Shown: positions 25,982 through 39,061 of the stretch, one piece after another
How positions within the stretch are numbered: position 1 is the stretch's first letter
How the letters are laid out: the number at the start of each line of letters is the position of its first letter
Origin: Carallia brachiata
Lineage: Eukaryota > Streptophyta > Magnoliopsida > Malpighiales > Rhizophoraceae
Assembly: GCA_021464245.1 (NCBI GenBank)
Contig: JADCRB010000007.1
Coordinates: 1,798,532 to 1,862,531, forward strand
Direction of reading: 5' to 3'
Length of the DNA: 64,000 nucleotides
Translations under genes and position numbers: made by a program
Notes under the pieces: model-generated
The model's database searches: none
What the model saw: only the letters and a program-made list of their open reading frames with translations
Told to the model about the DNA's origin: nothing

Positions 25982-26915
25982 AGCTCCACCGAAGGTACTG
26001 CTGGCTGCTTTATTATCCTTAGCTCAACAGCAAGTACCGCAGACGGCCAACACAATGCTGTGTTTCCGGCTTCTCCTCGTACTTAGCTAACAACAATACC
26101 ATGAAGCAGTATGGTTTTAGTTTCCAAATGAACCAGAATTGGTAACTAAATAAGATTATCGGATCGTTGAGCTACCTGATCAGTATATAATCTGCCCCAA
26201 TTATTGTGTACATGGTACTGTCTTCTCTCTGCAGTACTTGTGAAAGAAACCTGATCATAGAAATACCCAAAAAAAAAAAAGACAATTCAGACAACAAAAA
26301 AACAGAGAAAACATAGTTACATAGCTACAGATGATGAGATTTTAACGATTAAAGGGAAAAAAAAAAAAAAAAACATTGATATGCCACAGATCGAAGCATG
26401 CAATTTCCTGAGTTGAAGCATTGACTTCAAACGACTACTAATAAAAAAGCTTCAAAGGAAAAACAAAAAGAAGCAGGAAGTTCATGAAATGAATAACAAA
26501 ATCGTCCACGAAGGTTCCAGAAAAAAAGACAAAAAAAAAAATTAAACAGACAACGGACATAAATTAGCACTGATTTCCGACCAAAGTACAGTTCAGAGAT
26601 CAAAATCTCACCGGAAGAAATAAAACGCTGTCGAGCAGTTTTTGCTTTTTTCCTTCAACCCATGATCGTATTGTTAGACATTGATCTCTCTCTCTCTCTC
26701 TCTCTCGCTCAGACACTGGGTGTGCTGTTGTTTTGCTTGCTTTTTAAGCTGTTTGCGTGTTTGGTGCTGTTGGAAAGACGTCATCAGACAGTGAAAAAAA
26801 ACCAAAGCAAAAAAAAGGTTGGCAAAGGGACAAATCTCAAAAAGTCTCATAAAACAAAACTACAAAATAAGGAAAAAAAAAAAAAAAAGGGTAATGCTTT
26901 CTTACACGACCCTTA
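25982..26915 (-). promoter_or_regulatory. 5' leader and promoter region of NET1
   Basis: NET1 family genes commonly have a leader intron. Reading the minus strand, a plausible leader exon near 26612-26700 ends at CCG/GTGAGA (donor at 26611-26610), and a plausible acceptor (TTGTTGTTAG) lies near 26089, before the coding start at 25981. A GA-rich run (CT on the plus strand, 26685-26710) would lie in the leader or core promoter. All of this is inferred from splice motifs. Confidence 0.4.
26685..26710. repeat. (CT)n microsatellite upstream of NET1
   Basis: A dinucleotide run of about 13 units, read as GA on the NET1 coding strand, near its presumed transcription start. Confidence 0.85.
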
Positions 26916-29752
26916 ACCTCCGATAATTCTCGTCTCTATATTTTGTGTATCGTGTCGCTGGAAAACTTTTGAGATTTTTCTGTTATTAATTGTCAACAAA
27001 TTAATCGATTTAATATCTAAGTTATTTCATGTTAAAAAATATATATCTAAGTTATTTAAAAAAGTCTTCAATATAAATCATATATAAAGTTTAATGCATT
27101 TTTCACTTATTAAGTTGAAATGTAAACGTAAGATAAATTCAATATGTCGGTAAGAATTTATAATTAAATATAAAAATAATAAAATTTAAATATAAAATTA
27201 CTTAATTATAAAAATCTGATGCCCAAAAATTCACAAGGAAATGAAAATCGTTGAGGTGCATTACGGGTGGGGGAAGGGAAATTAGTTATCTTGATCAATG
27301 GGCTGTCTTGATGGATGATTATTGATTGCATTTATTGGCTTTAAAAAAAAAATTGGTTTGCCCTTTTTTTTTTTGAAGGATTATAAATTTTTTAGTTCGA
27401 GTTAGATATTAAAATGAAATTTACGTGTTCGTTAGAAAATAGTTTAGTAATTAAAATTTAAATTTTTATTTTAAAAATTTTAAATTTATATCTTAAGAAA
27501 TGAGAGGTGAGATTTATGAGAGTAAAAAACTATTTTCATTATATAATTTATGACTTAATAGACTTTCAAGTAAAACAAAAAAAGATTACGTTATTTTTTT
27601 AGGGCAATAAGCTCGATAAAAGAGTAGATATGATTTCTGTCTCTGAGACTATTGACATCGAGGCTTGCAGATCAAAGGCTCCTTTGTAAAGCCAAGTTCA
27701 GGGTAAAATAATTACCAGAAAATGTAAGGGGCTGCCGGCAATTCTTTTTTTTTTTTTTTTTTCTCGAAAGTAAAAAATTTGTTGGTTTTTTCAAGAAAAC
27801 GAATCGATGTGGACATTCAAATAGAAAACAAACATTCAGATTAGTATCCTTTTTATGATGCAAAGGATAACATTACATTTCATAAATTAAGTGTATTATG
27901 GATTTATAATGTTTCCATTTACAGATGCGGAGCCGCCAAGTTAACGCCCATCAATGTCCCAATCAGCCATTGATTACTACGGTTTTTTTTTTCCCCCTCT
28001 TTCAAAAAGGGAAGGGAAACATACATTTTTTAATAAAAATAAAAATTTTAAAAAAAAATTTACGAAATTTTACAATTAAATTTTTAAATTTTAAAATAAT
28101 ATTAAATTTATTTAAAAATTAATTTTAAAAAATAAAAATAAAAATATTAAAAACTCTTCACCACATCAATAAAAAAATTAATTTATAAAAAATTAAGAAA
28201 AAAATTTGTATATTATATATCACTATTTTTTATCAATTTTTTAGGTGGGGGAGGAAATCTGGAAACAGAACAGCAGCGGACAGAATGCGCAAACTTGAAA
28301 TGGGGGCATTGTCGTAATTACAGAATGAGAATCTTCAAGACTTCAACTTCCAACGTCACAGAGATTTTGCAGAGAGTTCTCTTCGTTTACAAGATAAGGT
28401 TAACGAAAATTATTGAAAAGAAAATAATTATTCACTTTATTTTTAATCATATTTTTTTAATATTTTTTATTTATTTAATAATTTTTATTTTCTTATAATT
28501 TTTTTCTTACAATTTTATTTCTCTTGTTTTTCACTATTATTTTTTTTTCATTAATTTCTCATTTATCTAAATTATTTTTTTTCTAACAATTTTTTTTTAC
28601 ATAATTTTTTCCTATCAATTTATCATAATCTAAACACACCATTAATCTTTTAAGAGCCACAATATTTTGTCATAGGAGAACAAACACTTCTTATTTTCAA
28701 AAAATGACACCTCATTATTTTGAAACATTTAAAATAAAGAAATCTTGACATTGTTATGATAGAAATTATAAGGCTCGTTATCATTTTTCTTTTCTAACAA
28801 TGTTTTTGTATGCTAATGAACTTAAATTTTTATTTTTATTAAATTTAAGTTCATTATATATAATTAATAAAAAATTTATAAAAATGAAAAAATTTCCACC
28901 GCCAAGCTCTTAATTAAACAAAATTTTACTACACGGAGCGCTGCTTTTAGAAAAAGAAAAAAAGTTTAAAAAAAATAATAAAGGTCAGCGGAAGGGACGG
29001 TCCTCATTTGTCACGGCCCCACGGGGACAGAAAATTTTTCAATGTACAGTAGGTCCACGTGTATGTCATGTCAATTTATTATTTTAATATGCAATATAAA
29101 TATGTGCTCTGGTTTACAAACGGCGCCCGACTATTTTTTTGTGACTTGTGCATAGCAAAGCTGCATTACCAATTAAACAAGCAAATTCAACTTTCAATAA
29201 GGATAACAGCTGAAAGACAGCATTTCTTTTTTTGTTTTTTTGGGAGGCATGGAGGGGAAAGGTCTAATAATGTGGGAAGCATAATCCTTTGGACTCATCT
29301 ATGAAATGACATCAATTAGAATTGAATAATTGGAGTGAGGATAAGAGCCGTTGAATTTTCTCGTTGTTTGGTATAACACAATGTAAAACGGAAGTTTGAT
29401 TAGGTTTGGTCTTCAATAGCAAACCCTTTTCCTCCGGCGAACCATTTCGTTAAGCGAAGGGACATATATGGGTGGAAACTACCAAAAAAAAAACTATATA
29501 TATAGCATCATCAATAGAATGGAAAGCCCTTTTCGTTTAAATACCGGTGGCAAGGGGATAAGATATACTTTTAAAATCAATGAGGTTTTTTTTTAGAGCA
29601 TCACTGTATAATTTGGCTTAAATAATATTAAAATAGTAATATAGACTAATTTAATAAATTCTAACAATTTATTTATTTATTTATTTTTAAATTCAATCAT
29701 CTATCTAATGATTCATATTATTTTAAAAATTTTTGAAGCTGCTTAATTGAAA

Positions 29753-30031
29753 TTAACTTTTTCTTTTCTGAGTAATCGTGGATTGGAACTTAGAACGTAA
29801 TGATGCAAGGGGCAGACAGGCACTGGAATGCCAACCTATGTTGATAGGAACCCATCTAAGTGGGTACTTGTCGCTGATGGGGCTGACTAGGCACGAGAAT
29901 AACCAAAAGCCTAAAATATTTCTTAATGTTTGGTGGCATCGCTGCCTCGCTTGAAATCTAGCCAATTGACCAAACAAAAAAAGATATAAAACGTTAAAAA
30001 TTTTGTTCATATCTAAATTGGGATTTTCCAA
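29753..30031 (-). other. Unidentified open stretch, complex sequence
   Basis: A minus-strand open frame of about 92 codons lies in mixed-composition DNA between AT-rich flanks. I do not recognise the product and see no conserved motif. It may be a decayed exon or chance; no start codon context or splice site supports a gene. Confidence 0.2.
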
Positions 30032-30361
30032 GTCGACGAAACTTTTTTAGTTCTTTTTGTTCTGTTAAATTTTGGTAAGAAGTGGACATTATAATATAAA
30101 ATTTATGGTTATCCTTATTCTTATTTTTAAAGGGAAAGAAAGGGAAAAAAAAAAGGATAAAATCCTTGACCATTAACTAGCGTTAGGGGATAAAAAAAAA
30201 AAAGGTCCAGCTACAATGCACAGAAAATAGACAAAGAGGGAGATGGAACTATTACAGTTGACGACTTGAAATTAGTAATTAAATGAAAATTATGAAATTA
30301 GTTGTAAAAAAACTGAAAAGGGAGAAGAATGCTACAGCTATATTCATAGCGGGCAATAGAT

Positions 30362-30834
30362 TTAACCCAAAAATCTTAGGATATTTGGAATCATATTTGG
30401 AGCTTCTGGACTGCTCATAACAAATTTTAGCAGGCAAAATGGTAAATGCAACCACAGAAGCGGGGTTCCATGCATATATAACATTAAATTTATTCCAATT
30501 ACTTTGGGATCTCTTACAAATTCCAATATTACTTTTAACGAAAAGGTGCAAAAGAACCACGACAAGGGGTCCTCATATATCCAATTGAGCACAAAACTTG
30601 GATCTCAATTGAAGTGATTGGAGGAGCCAGCAGCACGGCACATGCCCATCTGGAAGCAAAGATGATCAAAAAAGAACATTCCATAATTGCCATGATTTTG
30701 TTAGGCAAGTTGAAAGCAAAGGTGAAGGGCAGAAGGAGTGTTGAGAGTGTGTATTTTTTGTACCTGTGAGCCTCATATCCTAACAAGGTGAACCCAGTGG
30801 CGCCTACCCCAACTACTGCACATGGAAGCCCCAA
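30362..30834 (-). other. Unidentified hydrophobic open stretches
   Basis: Two overlapping minus-strand frames encode hydrophobic segments such as GVGATGFTLLGYEAHR and IMAIMECSFLIIFASRWACA, with a possible donor CACAG/GTACAA just after the first. This could be a remnant of a small membrane-protein gene. The frames change without clear splice support, the upstream frame starts at TTG rather than ATG, and no family is recognised. Confidence 0.2.
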
Positions 30835-32756
30835 ATGGCAATCTCATTTGGTGGTCATAAAAACACTGACACAAACCAGCTTCAGTATTCAATAAAGTCT
30901 GGTGGGTAGAGGATTGAGAAAATCCATCCAGTGGAAGTATTAGAAAAAAAAAAAAAAAAGAGTAAAAAACTTTTTTTGATTAAAATTTAATCTTTAAGAT
31001 AATACTAATTATATTTAAAATAATATTTATTATATTTTAATTTTAATTTTAAAAAATTTTAAAAAAATATCTCTGATTACTCTTTGACTAAATCTTAAAC
31101 TTATCTATCAAAGTTCGGGCGAACAGATAGTTATTTGCCATCTCGAGCAATGATCATGGTCGTCAAATGGGTAATTGCCCATCGAGTGCTCTTCATGGTT
31201 GCCGATGGAGGGAGAATAATAAATGCACACGTGAATTATTAAAAGAGTAATCCAATGTAACTTAAGATAAATAAAAACAAATAATTATATAATTTTATTT
31301 AATAGTATTTTACAATTTTTACATTTTTACTTGTTTAACTATCTAAGTAAAAAGTCCAAAATTTTTCCTTATTTAAAACCAGGCAGCACAAAACTTTGCT
31401 AGGAAATAGGTTTCTTTTTTTTTTGGTTAAAAAAATAGAAAAATAAGAATAATACCTCATAATTTCATTAAGAATTATTACGCATATACCTACAAAAAAG
31501 TGTGAATGATATAATTACCGTAGATCTCGCACCGTACCAAATATAAGTTTAATTCCACCAAAAAAAAAAAATTGTTTCTCATCCAAATCTGAGCTCCTTA
31601 AGCCACTCGAACTACACCTTTGAGGATTTGGAAATAGGTTTCTTGAAAATCTACGATTACGCTTCCCCTGTCCGTGTAGCCCAATTGTCGTCCATATCCA
31701 CATCTGGCTCTTCCAAAATGTTCTCCCAGGCCCAAGGATGTTTTGCCAATATCGGATTTGGATTTGTGCATTAGCATTGCTTGACAGTTGACAGTTGATC
31801 AGAGTTGGGGTTTATAAATATTCAATAAATAGGTGAATTTTTTTTTGGCACTAAGAGTTTATCTTATAGTGAGTTATATAATGAGAATAATATTTACTAT
31901 ATTCATAAATTTCATGTTTTTTTTATTAAAATTAAGATTTAAAATTTTAAAGATAAAGATATAAATTATTAACCATTTAGGTGTTAAGACTAAATATGTA
32001 GGCATTGAAAAATATTTTACACCCAAACTATCTTACCAAGAAAATAATGTTTCATTGACATCTAACGTTCAGTGTCTCTATTTCCAAAAAAAAAAAAAAA
32101 AAGAAAACGTTCGGTGTCTAATTGCGAGCATAATATGTCTCAAAAAAAAAAAAAACGAGCATAAATATCTGAAAGGACGACAAAGTTGACTTTCCAAAGG
32201 CCTTATTGAAAAGTTCTCGGTTGCTTGAAGCTTCCGATCAAGACTGAGAAATGAGAACATCACTTAACTTTATGTCCATTAAGGCCTCGCCGGTCTGATT
32301 CGCATGGAGCCGTCCATCAAATATTCATGAGCAGGGCATCGTAGGCCAGGCTTTCGCCTCCTAACCAAGAATTTTAATGGGAGCAAAACTAAGTAATTAC
32401 AGTTAAGTAGCAATACTTCGTAATGTTAAATTTAATAAAATTTAATAATTTATTTATTTATTTTTATGAATTTAAATATTTAATAATTTATATAATTTTA
32501 CTGTTATTTTGAAATTAATAATTTCTACTAAAGTGGACAACTATTCCTAAAAAAGAACGTGCTGCCCTGGTGGCCACAAACGGACGTAGGATTATCAACT
32601 TGGTTTCAATTGAACCGCTCTTCTTCCCTTTTTGTTTAAATTTTTTCCTTATTCCTCGGAAAGAATGCGTCACTTTTCCATTGTTGATCCTGGATCCTGA
32701 TTCTGCGTTGTGCTTTAAATGGGAGAGCGAACCCTCCTATTATTTGTCGGGAAATG

Positions 32757-32757
<1 letters not shown>

Positions 32758-32805
<48 letters not shown>
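32758..32805. repeat. (TA)n microsatellite abutting a MITE
   Basis: About 24 TA units end exactly where the element at 32806 begins, so the repeat may mark its insertion site. Confidence 0.9.
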
Positions 32806-32809
<4 letters not shown>

Positions 32810-33324
32810 CTGTTTATTTGTTGACAAAAATGAAATTTTAAAATATCATTTATTGAGGACAATGAAATTTTAGAATTTTATTTCCAATTACGGTATTTAG
32901 CTGTAGTGCTGAAAATATTATTCTGTATTTAGTGAAATTATGTAAAATGAAATATTTTATTATTATTTTATTATTTTTTACTGTGCAAACAGTAAAAATA
33001 TTATTATTTTATTACTTTTTACTGTGTAAAATAGTGAAAAATATTATTATTTTATTATTTTTTACTGTGTACTCAGTAAAAAAAATATTATTATTTTATT
33101 ATTTTTTACTGTGTAAACAGTGTCAAAACAGTGTTCCCCACGTTTCCCTACAGAAAACGACGTCCGCTCAATTCGAGCAGACGTCGTTTTTCATAAATTC
33201 ATGTAGTTTTCGTCCAATAGCCCAACATTTGATTTTTCAAAATCTTTCAAATTCCTGGCCCCAAACACTGGAAAGTGGTGAAAACCAAATCCAGGAATTA
33301 GATTTCCCTCAAACAAACACAACC
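32806..33324. mobile_element. Small TIR MITE with internal hairpin repeats
   Basis: The left end GGGTCTGTTTATTTGTTG and the right end, read on the minus strand as GGTTGTGTTTGTTTGAGG, form short inverted termini. The element is about 520 bp. Positions 32948-33123 hold four imperfect direct repeats of about 45 bp, each with a self-complementary TTTTTACTGTGTAAACAG-type core followed by AT-rich sequence. The right third is less AT-rich. The target duplication cannot be read because the left flank is a TA repeat. Confidence 0.6.
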
Positions 33325-33863
33325 TAAGTATACGTAGTGTGTATATCGAGAGTATATTTATTGAATATAATTTTTTATTTTTCAAAAAAAAAAATTTGAG
33401 AAGAAAACTGTATTTGCATTTTTAAATTTTAATTTAATATTTATTTTAATTTTAATTTTTTGTTTTTATAAAAAAACAAAGAATAAATAATTCTTTATCG
33501 AAGACACGTCAGTTCGATCCACTAGCTGTCTGTACTTATTTCAGTCCTTCTTTCTCTTCTTTCGGACAATCCAATCAAATGTCAACCGCTGGATCAAGTG
33601 ATTGATCAAGTTAGGGGGCTGTAATCCAACGGCAAAGGAACGTGGGGTGGGAATGACTCCATATTTTTACGGGAATATCCTGGATACCTGTACCTGCGTG
33701 GAGATCCTAGATGCTGAGCACTAGTACCCTGGACTGTGTGGAGCATATTATCAATGGACGTCATCGAAAGCATGTAAAGAGAACACAATATGCGTTGATT
33801 CAAACTAAGCTGTAACGCGCTTTATACCCAAATCATCTCTCATATCATTGTTTGTTTAAAATT
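33325..33863. other. Short intergenic spacer
   Basis: AT-rich DNA followed by a mixed-composition patch (33490-33800) with a minus-strand open frame at 33606-33803. No recognised product. Confidence 0.4.
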
Positions 33864-33947
33864 TAAGAGTGTGTTTAGAGTACGAAGAAAAGAGAGAAAA
33901 TAAGGAGAAAAAGAAGGAAAATGGAGAGAAAATAAAATTATTTGAAG

Positions 33948-34150
33948 GGGATAAGCAAATAGTTAGTCCTATACGTTTGCCCCTTTTTTATGCAGGTCCA
34001 TAACGTTAGAGCTGTTTTATTTAAATCCTATACGTTAGCCAGTCATTTTAATTGAGTACATTTTTGGACGGACGGTTAGTTGACCGTTAAAATCAGCGTT
34101 GACCTCAATTTTATATTCAGAAATATTACAAACTGGCCATTTTAACGTAT
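33948..34150 (+). repeat. Left terminal inverted repeat of the MULE
   Basis: 203 bp, starting GGGATAAGCAAATAGTTAGT; it matches the reverse complement of 39949-40151 with about 97% identity by eye. Confidence 0.93.
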
Positions 34151-34350
34151 ATTGAAGCGTATAAAGAAAAGAAAAACCGTATATCATGTAATATGAAAGA
34201 TATAAAACCCGAAAATCAACTCTTCTCACGCCCAAATCTCATTTTGCTCTTGGTCATTCTCTTCCTTCGTCTCTTTGTTATGCCATCCGAAACCATAACT
34301 CCTGATTCTTACTAAAAGCAAATTCGGGCTTTTCATAAGACATCAGTAAC

Positions 34351-34816
34351 ATGTCTCATTGGGTTGAGGAAAGAAAGGGAAGAGTTGAACAGATGTATTG
34401 TGAGTGTGGGAAAGAGGCCGTAATGCGAACTTCTTGGACTGATCTCAACCCAGGGAGAAGGTTTGTATCTTGTGGGTATATTAAGGTACAATATGAACTT
34501 CTAATGTTGTTTTTATTACGGGTTTTTTGTAATATGTGATAATGTTAAAAGTGAGATGTAAAATTTTTTTTTCCCTTTTTGATTTGTACAGAAAGATGGA
34601 GGATGCGGTATATTCCACTGGATAGATCCTCCAATGTGTGATAGATCAAGGCAAATTATACCTGGATTGCTAAAGAGAGTTAACAATATGGAAAGAGAGA
34701 AAGCAAGAATAGAAAGAGAGAAGGCAAGAATGCAAAAGGAAAATGTGGTTCTTCGCACTGTTGTAACTGTGTTTGTGTTTATTTTGGTGGCAGTTGTGAG
34801 CTGGGCAACGAAGTGA
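34351..34816 (+). CDS. GRF zinc-finger protein with C-terminal membrane anchor, carried by the MULE
   Basis: Two exons, 34351-34485 and 34592-34816, join in phase across a GT-AG intron and encode 119 residues. Residues 17-61 form a GRF-type zinc finger: CECG (Cys17, Cys19), TSWTDLNPGRRFVSC (Cys41) and GGCGIFHWIDPP (Cys50). GRF fingers in other proteins bind single-stranded nucleic acid. Residues about 70-97 are a short charged helix (EREKARIEREKAR), and the last 23 residues are hydrophobic (VVTVFVFILVAVVSW), suggesting a tail anchor. The frame is intact although the neighbouring transposase is broken. It lies wholly between the TIRs, so it travels with the element. Function in transposition or in the host is unknown. 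Confidence 0.8.
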
Positions 34817-35467
34817 AGAGCTGTTGGACAAAAAAATAACGTAGAGCAGTTGGTTTGGAAATTGTAATGGGCTTTCATGTGCATGAAAGACTATGTATTT
34901 GAATGGATGTAGCTCAATTGTTGTGTCATGTAGCTACTCTAAGGAGCTGAAGTTGATGAACTCATAATGATTAAGAATATTTATGTTGTCATATGGGAGC
35001 AGTAGCTAAGTTAGACAAGTCTGTTCTCTTCAAGAATCAACAAATGAAAATAGTTAAATAGGATTCATATATATCCGAGAGTTCACAAAATTTGCTGTGA
35101 AAGGATAATGGCAAAGCCATTGTAGTGGTTTTGTAACAAAATGATGACTCATTTGGTCAATAGCAATGTTCTGACCCGACTATTAATGACATATAGACAA
35201 AATAAATCCCCACCCACTGTGAATACAAAAAAATAACTTTGTTTTCCTTAAGGGGATGTTCATCTTAATTACAAAAAAGCCAAAAGACATCTTCCAGTAT
35301 CTTCTTATATTCTTCAATAGTCACCTTCATCCCCCATGCTTCATTTTCTTATGAAGTTTCTGTTTCTTCTTCTCACAATGGCTCTGCGGAAAAAGAAAAT
35401 AAGAACAAAAGTGAACCAAACAATCTAGCAATTAAGAACAATTGTAAAAAAGGGGAATTGAACAAAA

Positions 35468-38400
35468 TTAAGAAATCGTTGTTAGCATGACCTGCAATGC
35501 TTGTGGAGTAATAACAATATAGCTACTCCTTGTTTTTGGTCTTATTGACCTGCTAGAGTTGGTCTGCTGCTGTTTAGAACCAACTCTTTCTGTCGGAGTA
35601 TTATGGCTTTCCTGTGTTGGAATAGCCCAATCTGGAGTTGGCATTGGGCTCGTTTTTGCTTCACTTGATACACAATGTTTGAATCTTGGACTCTGCAAAA
35701 ACAAATATAATGTATAATATAGAAACGTGTGTTCCACAATGGTAAACAATAAAGATAAAGACATAATGATTACATACTCTCCTAAATGGCATTGGAGATG
35801 CATCTAGTCCATTAGGGACAAATGATAGAGGTGGTTGAGCTGATGGCGTTGCCAGATCTGTTGGAGCAGCTGGAGCTACTTGGCTTGCTGTTGAAAGTGG
35901 ATCTGCTGGACATGTAGGATCAGTTGGCACGACAGCTTGTGGTGTACTGGGTTCGGAGACCCTTTTCTTTGACTTTCCTGTTTCTTCCATGAAAAAGATG
36001 CATGAATTGTATCTTTTTCCTCTTGTCCTGTACACAAAAATATTCATTAACAAGACAAAATTTCATTAAGTCAAAAATCAACAAGTCTCTTTTATTGTCC
36101 CACCTTGTTACCAACAGATAAAGAACCTGCACCCATGTTTTGAGCTTCTGGTTGATCATGTGCTGAGCTTCTGATTGGCCATCTTGGTTGACTCCTACAC
36201 CAGTTTCTTCTCCATCTTGATTGGCATTTTCAGTTGTCTCGGCTGCTTTCTTCTGAAGGCATGTCCTACTATTATGGCCTGTTTGTTTGCAGTATCTACA
36301 TAGTTGTTTTTCTCCTCTCCTTGACATTCTTGTAGATCCAGACTTCATTTGCTCCCACTCCTCTCTCCTCCTCTTGGTCTGAGGCCTTCCAGGCATCTTG
36401 CGAAAAGGTGGAGGCAGTAAGGGCTCCATCTCTGTCTTTGGCCAGAATTTTTCACCACATACAGGTTGCATCATGTGCTGATAAGCTAGAAGATACTTAT
36501 CTTTTTATACCAATGACTTATATAAGTATAGGGTCCTCACCCCTATCTTCTATGGCACATAATGCATGGGGGCAAGGGATTCCAGACAACTGCCAAGCCC
36601 TGCATGTACAAGTCCTTTCATCTAGTTTGACTACATAAGTGTCTATTCTATGAGTGATCTCATAACCCTCACAGCCATTCCACTCAACTCTACAAACAGC
36701 ACTCTCAACCATATTCTCTCTTATTTTCCTTTTAACTCTAGTCCAAACTCCTCCCTCCACTTGCTGGCCAAATCCCTATTTCTTTTCAACCTTCTCATAT
36801 AAATTCTTATGTCCTCAAGCATTGTGACAATAGCTTTAGCTCTTGCAAACACAATTTGGCCATTAAAAGCCTCACATAGATTATTATCTACAACATCAAT
36901 TTTCAAACTAGGGTCAAAATATGTCTTACACCATTTATCTTTCTCATTAGGCTTCATGGCATCATGAGCTGAGGGGTCCAAGTCCTTCATTTCTGTCATC
37001 TTCAAACTGAAGTCCACTTCATTTGTTGCTTTCACACACTCCCAGAATAGTTTGTGCAGCTTCAATCCTTTGTGTTTTTTTCTCCAGTTTGCAAATTTGT
37101 GTCTCCCACACAACCTGTGTTCTGCTTGAGGGAATTGGGTTTTTATGGATTTCACCAAGCCCTGTTAATTACAAAAAACAAACCAGTTGGTTACTGTTAA
37201 GATTTATTACTAATTGTAGCAGATATAAAAATAAATGAGGACTTTATACCTTTTGCTCATCAGATATGAAAGCCCAACCTTCCCCTGTTGTGATGCCCAA
37301 GTCCTTCTTCAAGAGTTGCAGGAACCAAGTCCAAGTGACAGTGGACTCAACAGTAACAACTGCCCATGCAATTGGGAACATTTGATTGTTCCCATCTCTC
37401 CCTACAGCAGCTAGGATTTCCCCCTTAACAACTCCTTTCAAAAAGCATCCATCCAATCCAATGAGATGCCTACAGCCAGCTAGAAAACCCTTTTTACAAG
37501 AATCAAAGGCAAAATAAATAGCCACAAACTCCGGCTGCCCTTTGCCCAATGAAGGAGTTAACTTCTCCACCTTCACTGTTGTCCCTGGATTGCTTCTCTC
37601 AATCTCAGCCATATAATCATATAACTTGGCATATTCATTTGTGGCATTTCCCCTCAAATGGTTAACCACCAACTTCCTTGCTCTAAAACACTTCCCTTTG
37701 CTGACTCTCATTTGTAATTGTCTCTTCACCATCATCTGCATATCATCTAAGGACATCTTGGATATAGATGCCATGTCCTTGAAACAGTGTTCAGCCAACC
37801 ATGAGGCAGTTATCCTACAGTTACTGAAAGTTGGGTTGCAATTATGCTTCCTAACAAAGGTTTTCACTTGCACACTATTCATTTCCTTGACATAAGAAGC
37901 AGAAATTTTCCAAGGACACATTCCCTTCTTACATGTTGCCCTAACATAATCTCTACAATTTTTGGTGTAGAAGAAGTCCATCCTATTCTTTATAGAATAA
38001 TTTACCAAAGCTGCCTTGAATGCATGCATGTCTTCAAATAACATGGATAGCTCAATTGAGGGATTCTCTGCTTTTGGGTTGTGGATAGGGTATCTTGACC
38101 TCCTTCTAACTGCACTGTCATTCTCTTCACTATCACTAGTTTCAAAACTAGCATATTCACTGGTGGAAGGGTAATCTGTGGCATACCCTTCTTCAACTTC
38201 TGAAGCTTCTTCTCCTCCTGCAAGCCCTCATGCTCTTTTCTCCCAACTCCTCCTCTAACATCATCCTTTGCATTGTCTTTTGCCAACTTCATTCCTTGAT
38301 TAGATTTTCACATTCTGCCTTGCTTCTTCTAATTCTGAGTCATCACCATCTGAGAGCTCTTCCAATCTCATAGTGCACCTACCAAGCTCTTCTGCCTCTT

Positions 38401-39061
38401 CTGCCTCCTCATATGCATCCTCAGACTCACTGTGATAAACAGTTGGAGCCTTTTTAGCAGATTTTAAGCTGTCATGATTACTTTTGCTCTCTTCTTCCCT
38501 ACTTCAGTTTCTTTCACTAATAATAATCTCAATATTGTCCCAATCAATGTCATCTAACACATCATCATCAATGTCATTTATATTAACTGGTTTAGACAAA
38601 CCTATCCCATGATCTGTGGTATTTGGAATGCCACCACCTTGTATTGACTCACTACCATTCCCACCTTCCCTCAAACTATCATCACTTCTATTGATGGTCA
38701 CATCATTGTCAATGTGAATTACATAAACATCTACTTTTTTAAACTTCACAATGACAGCTCCAAACTCACAAATGGCTTTGTCACTATTCTCTATAACCTT
38801 CACACTTGCACCCATATCATCACCCTCACCAGGTATTTTATACCTAATTTCTTTGAAGTTAGGGTATCCCAAATCTTTTACAACTGTTGTTTGTAAATCC
38901 CAATAGCAAAACCTGTCCACTTCCACACCAAACTTATCAACAGTTCCCCCCTTTATAAATAAATGGTGGGTGACTTTGCAAGACCCCACCATGATGGATG
39001 AACATATGGCCATCAATATCATCCATTCTGTACATGACCGCAACAACACAACAAAAAACAT
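35468..39061 (-). pseudogene. MURA-type Mutator transposase, decayed
   Basis: Read on the minus strand, the pieces in order are: an N-terminal MULE segment with VDRFCYWDL (39061-38504); an acidic linker; the DDE transposase core (38044-37250) with LIGLDGCFLKG and FISDEQK; an intron (GT-AG, 37249-37162); the rest of the core with NLCEAFNG (37161-36740); a SWIM zinc finger CTCRAWQLSGIPCPHAL (about 36560-36610); a zinc knuckle CRYCKQTGHNSRTC (about 36280-36300); and a proline- and alanine-rich tail (36030-35468). The catalytic Asp, Asp and Glu are all kept. Disablements seen: a TGA at 38504, at least two frame changes in 38044-38500, one near 36740 and one or two near 36490-36530. Some could be introns, but no good splice sites explain the last ones. 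The element probably needs a helper transposase to move. Confidence 0.85.

Larger units (their letters stand above)
26916..32757. other. Long AT-rich intergenic region
   Basis: No complete gene is recognised. AT-rich filler dominates 26.9-28.9 kb and 30.9-32.5 kb. A patch at 28250-28400 and another at 28980-29050 are more mixed in composition but unassigned. Two minus-strand stretches with protein-like sequence, 29753-30031 and 30362-30834, are listed separately as unidentified. The end at 28440-28640 resembles the AT-rich interior and tip of a small MITE, but no matching left end was found. Confidence 0.5.
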
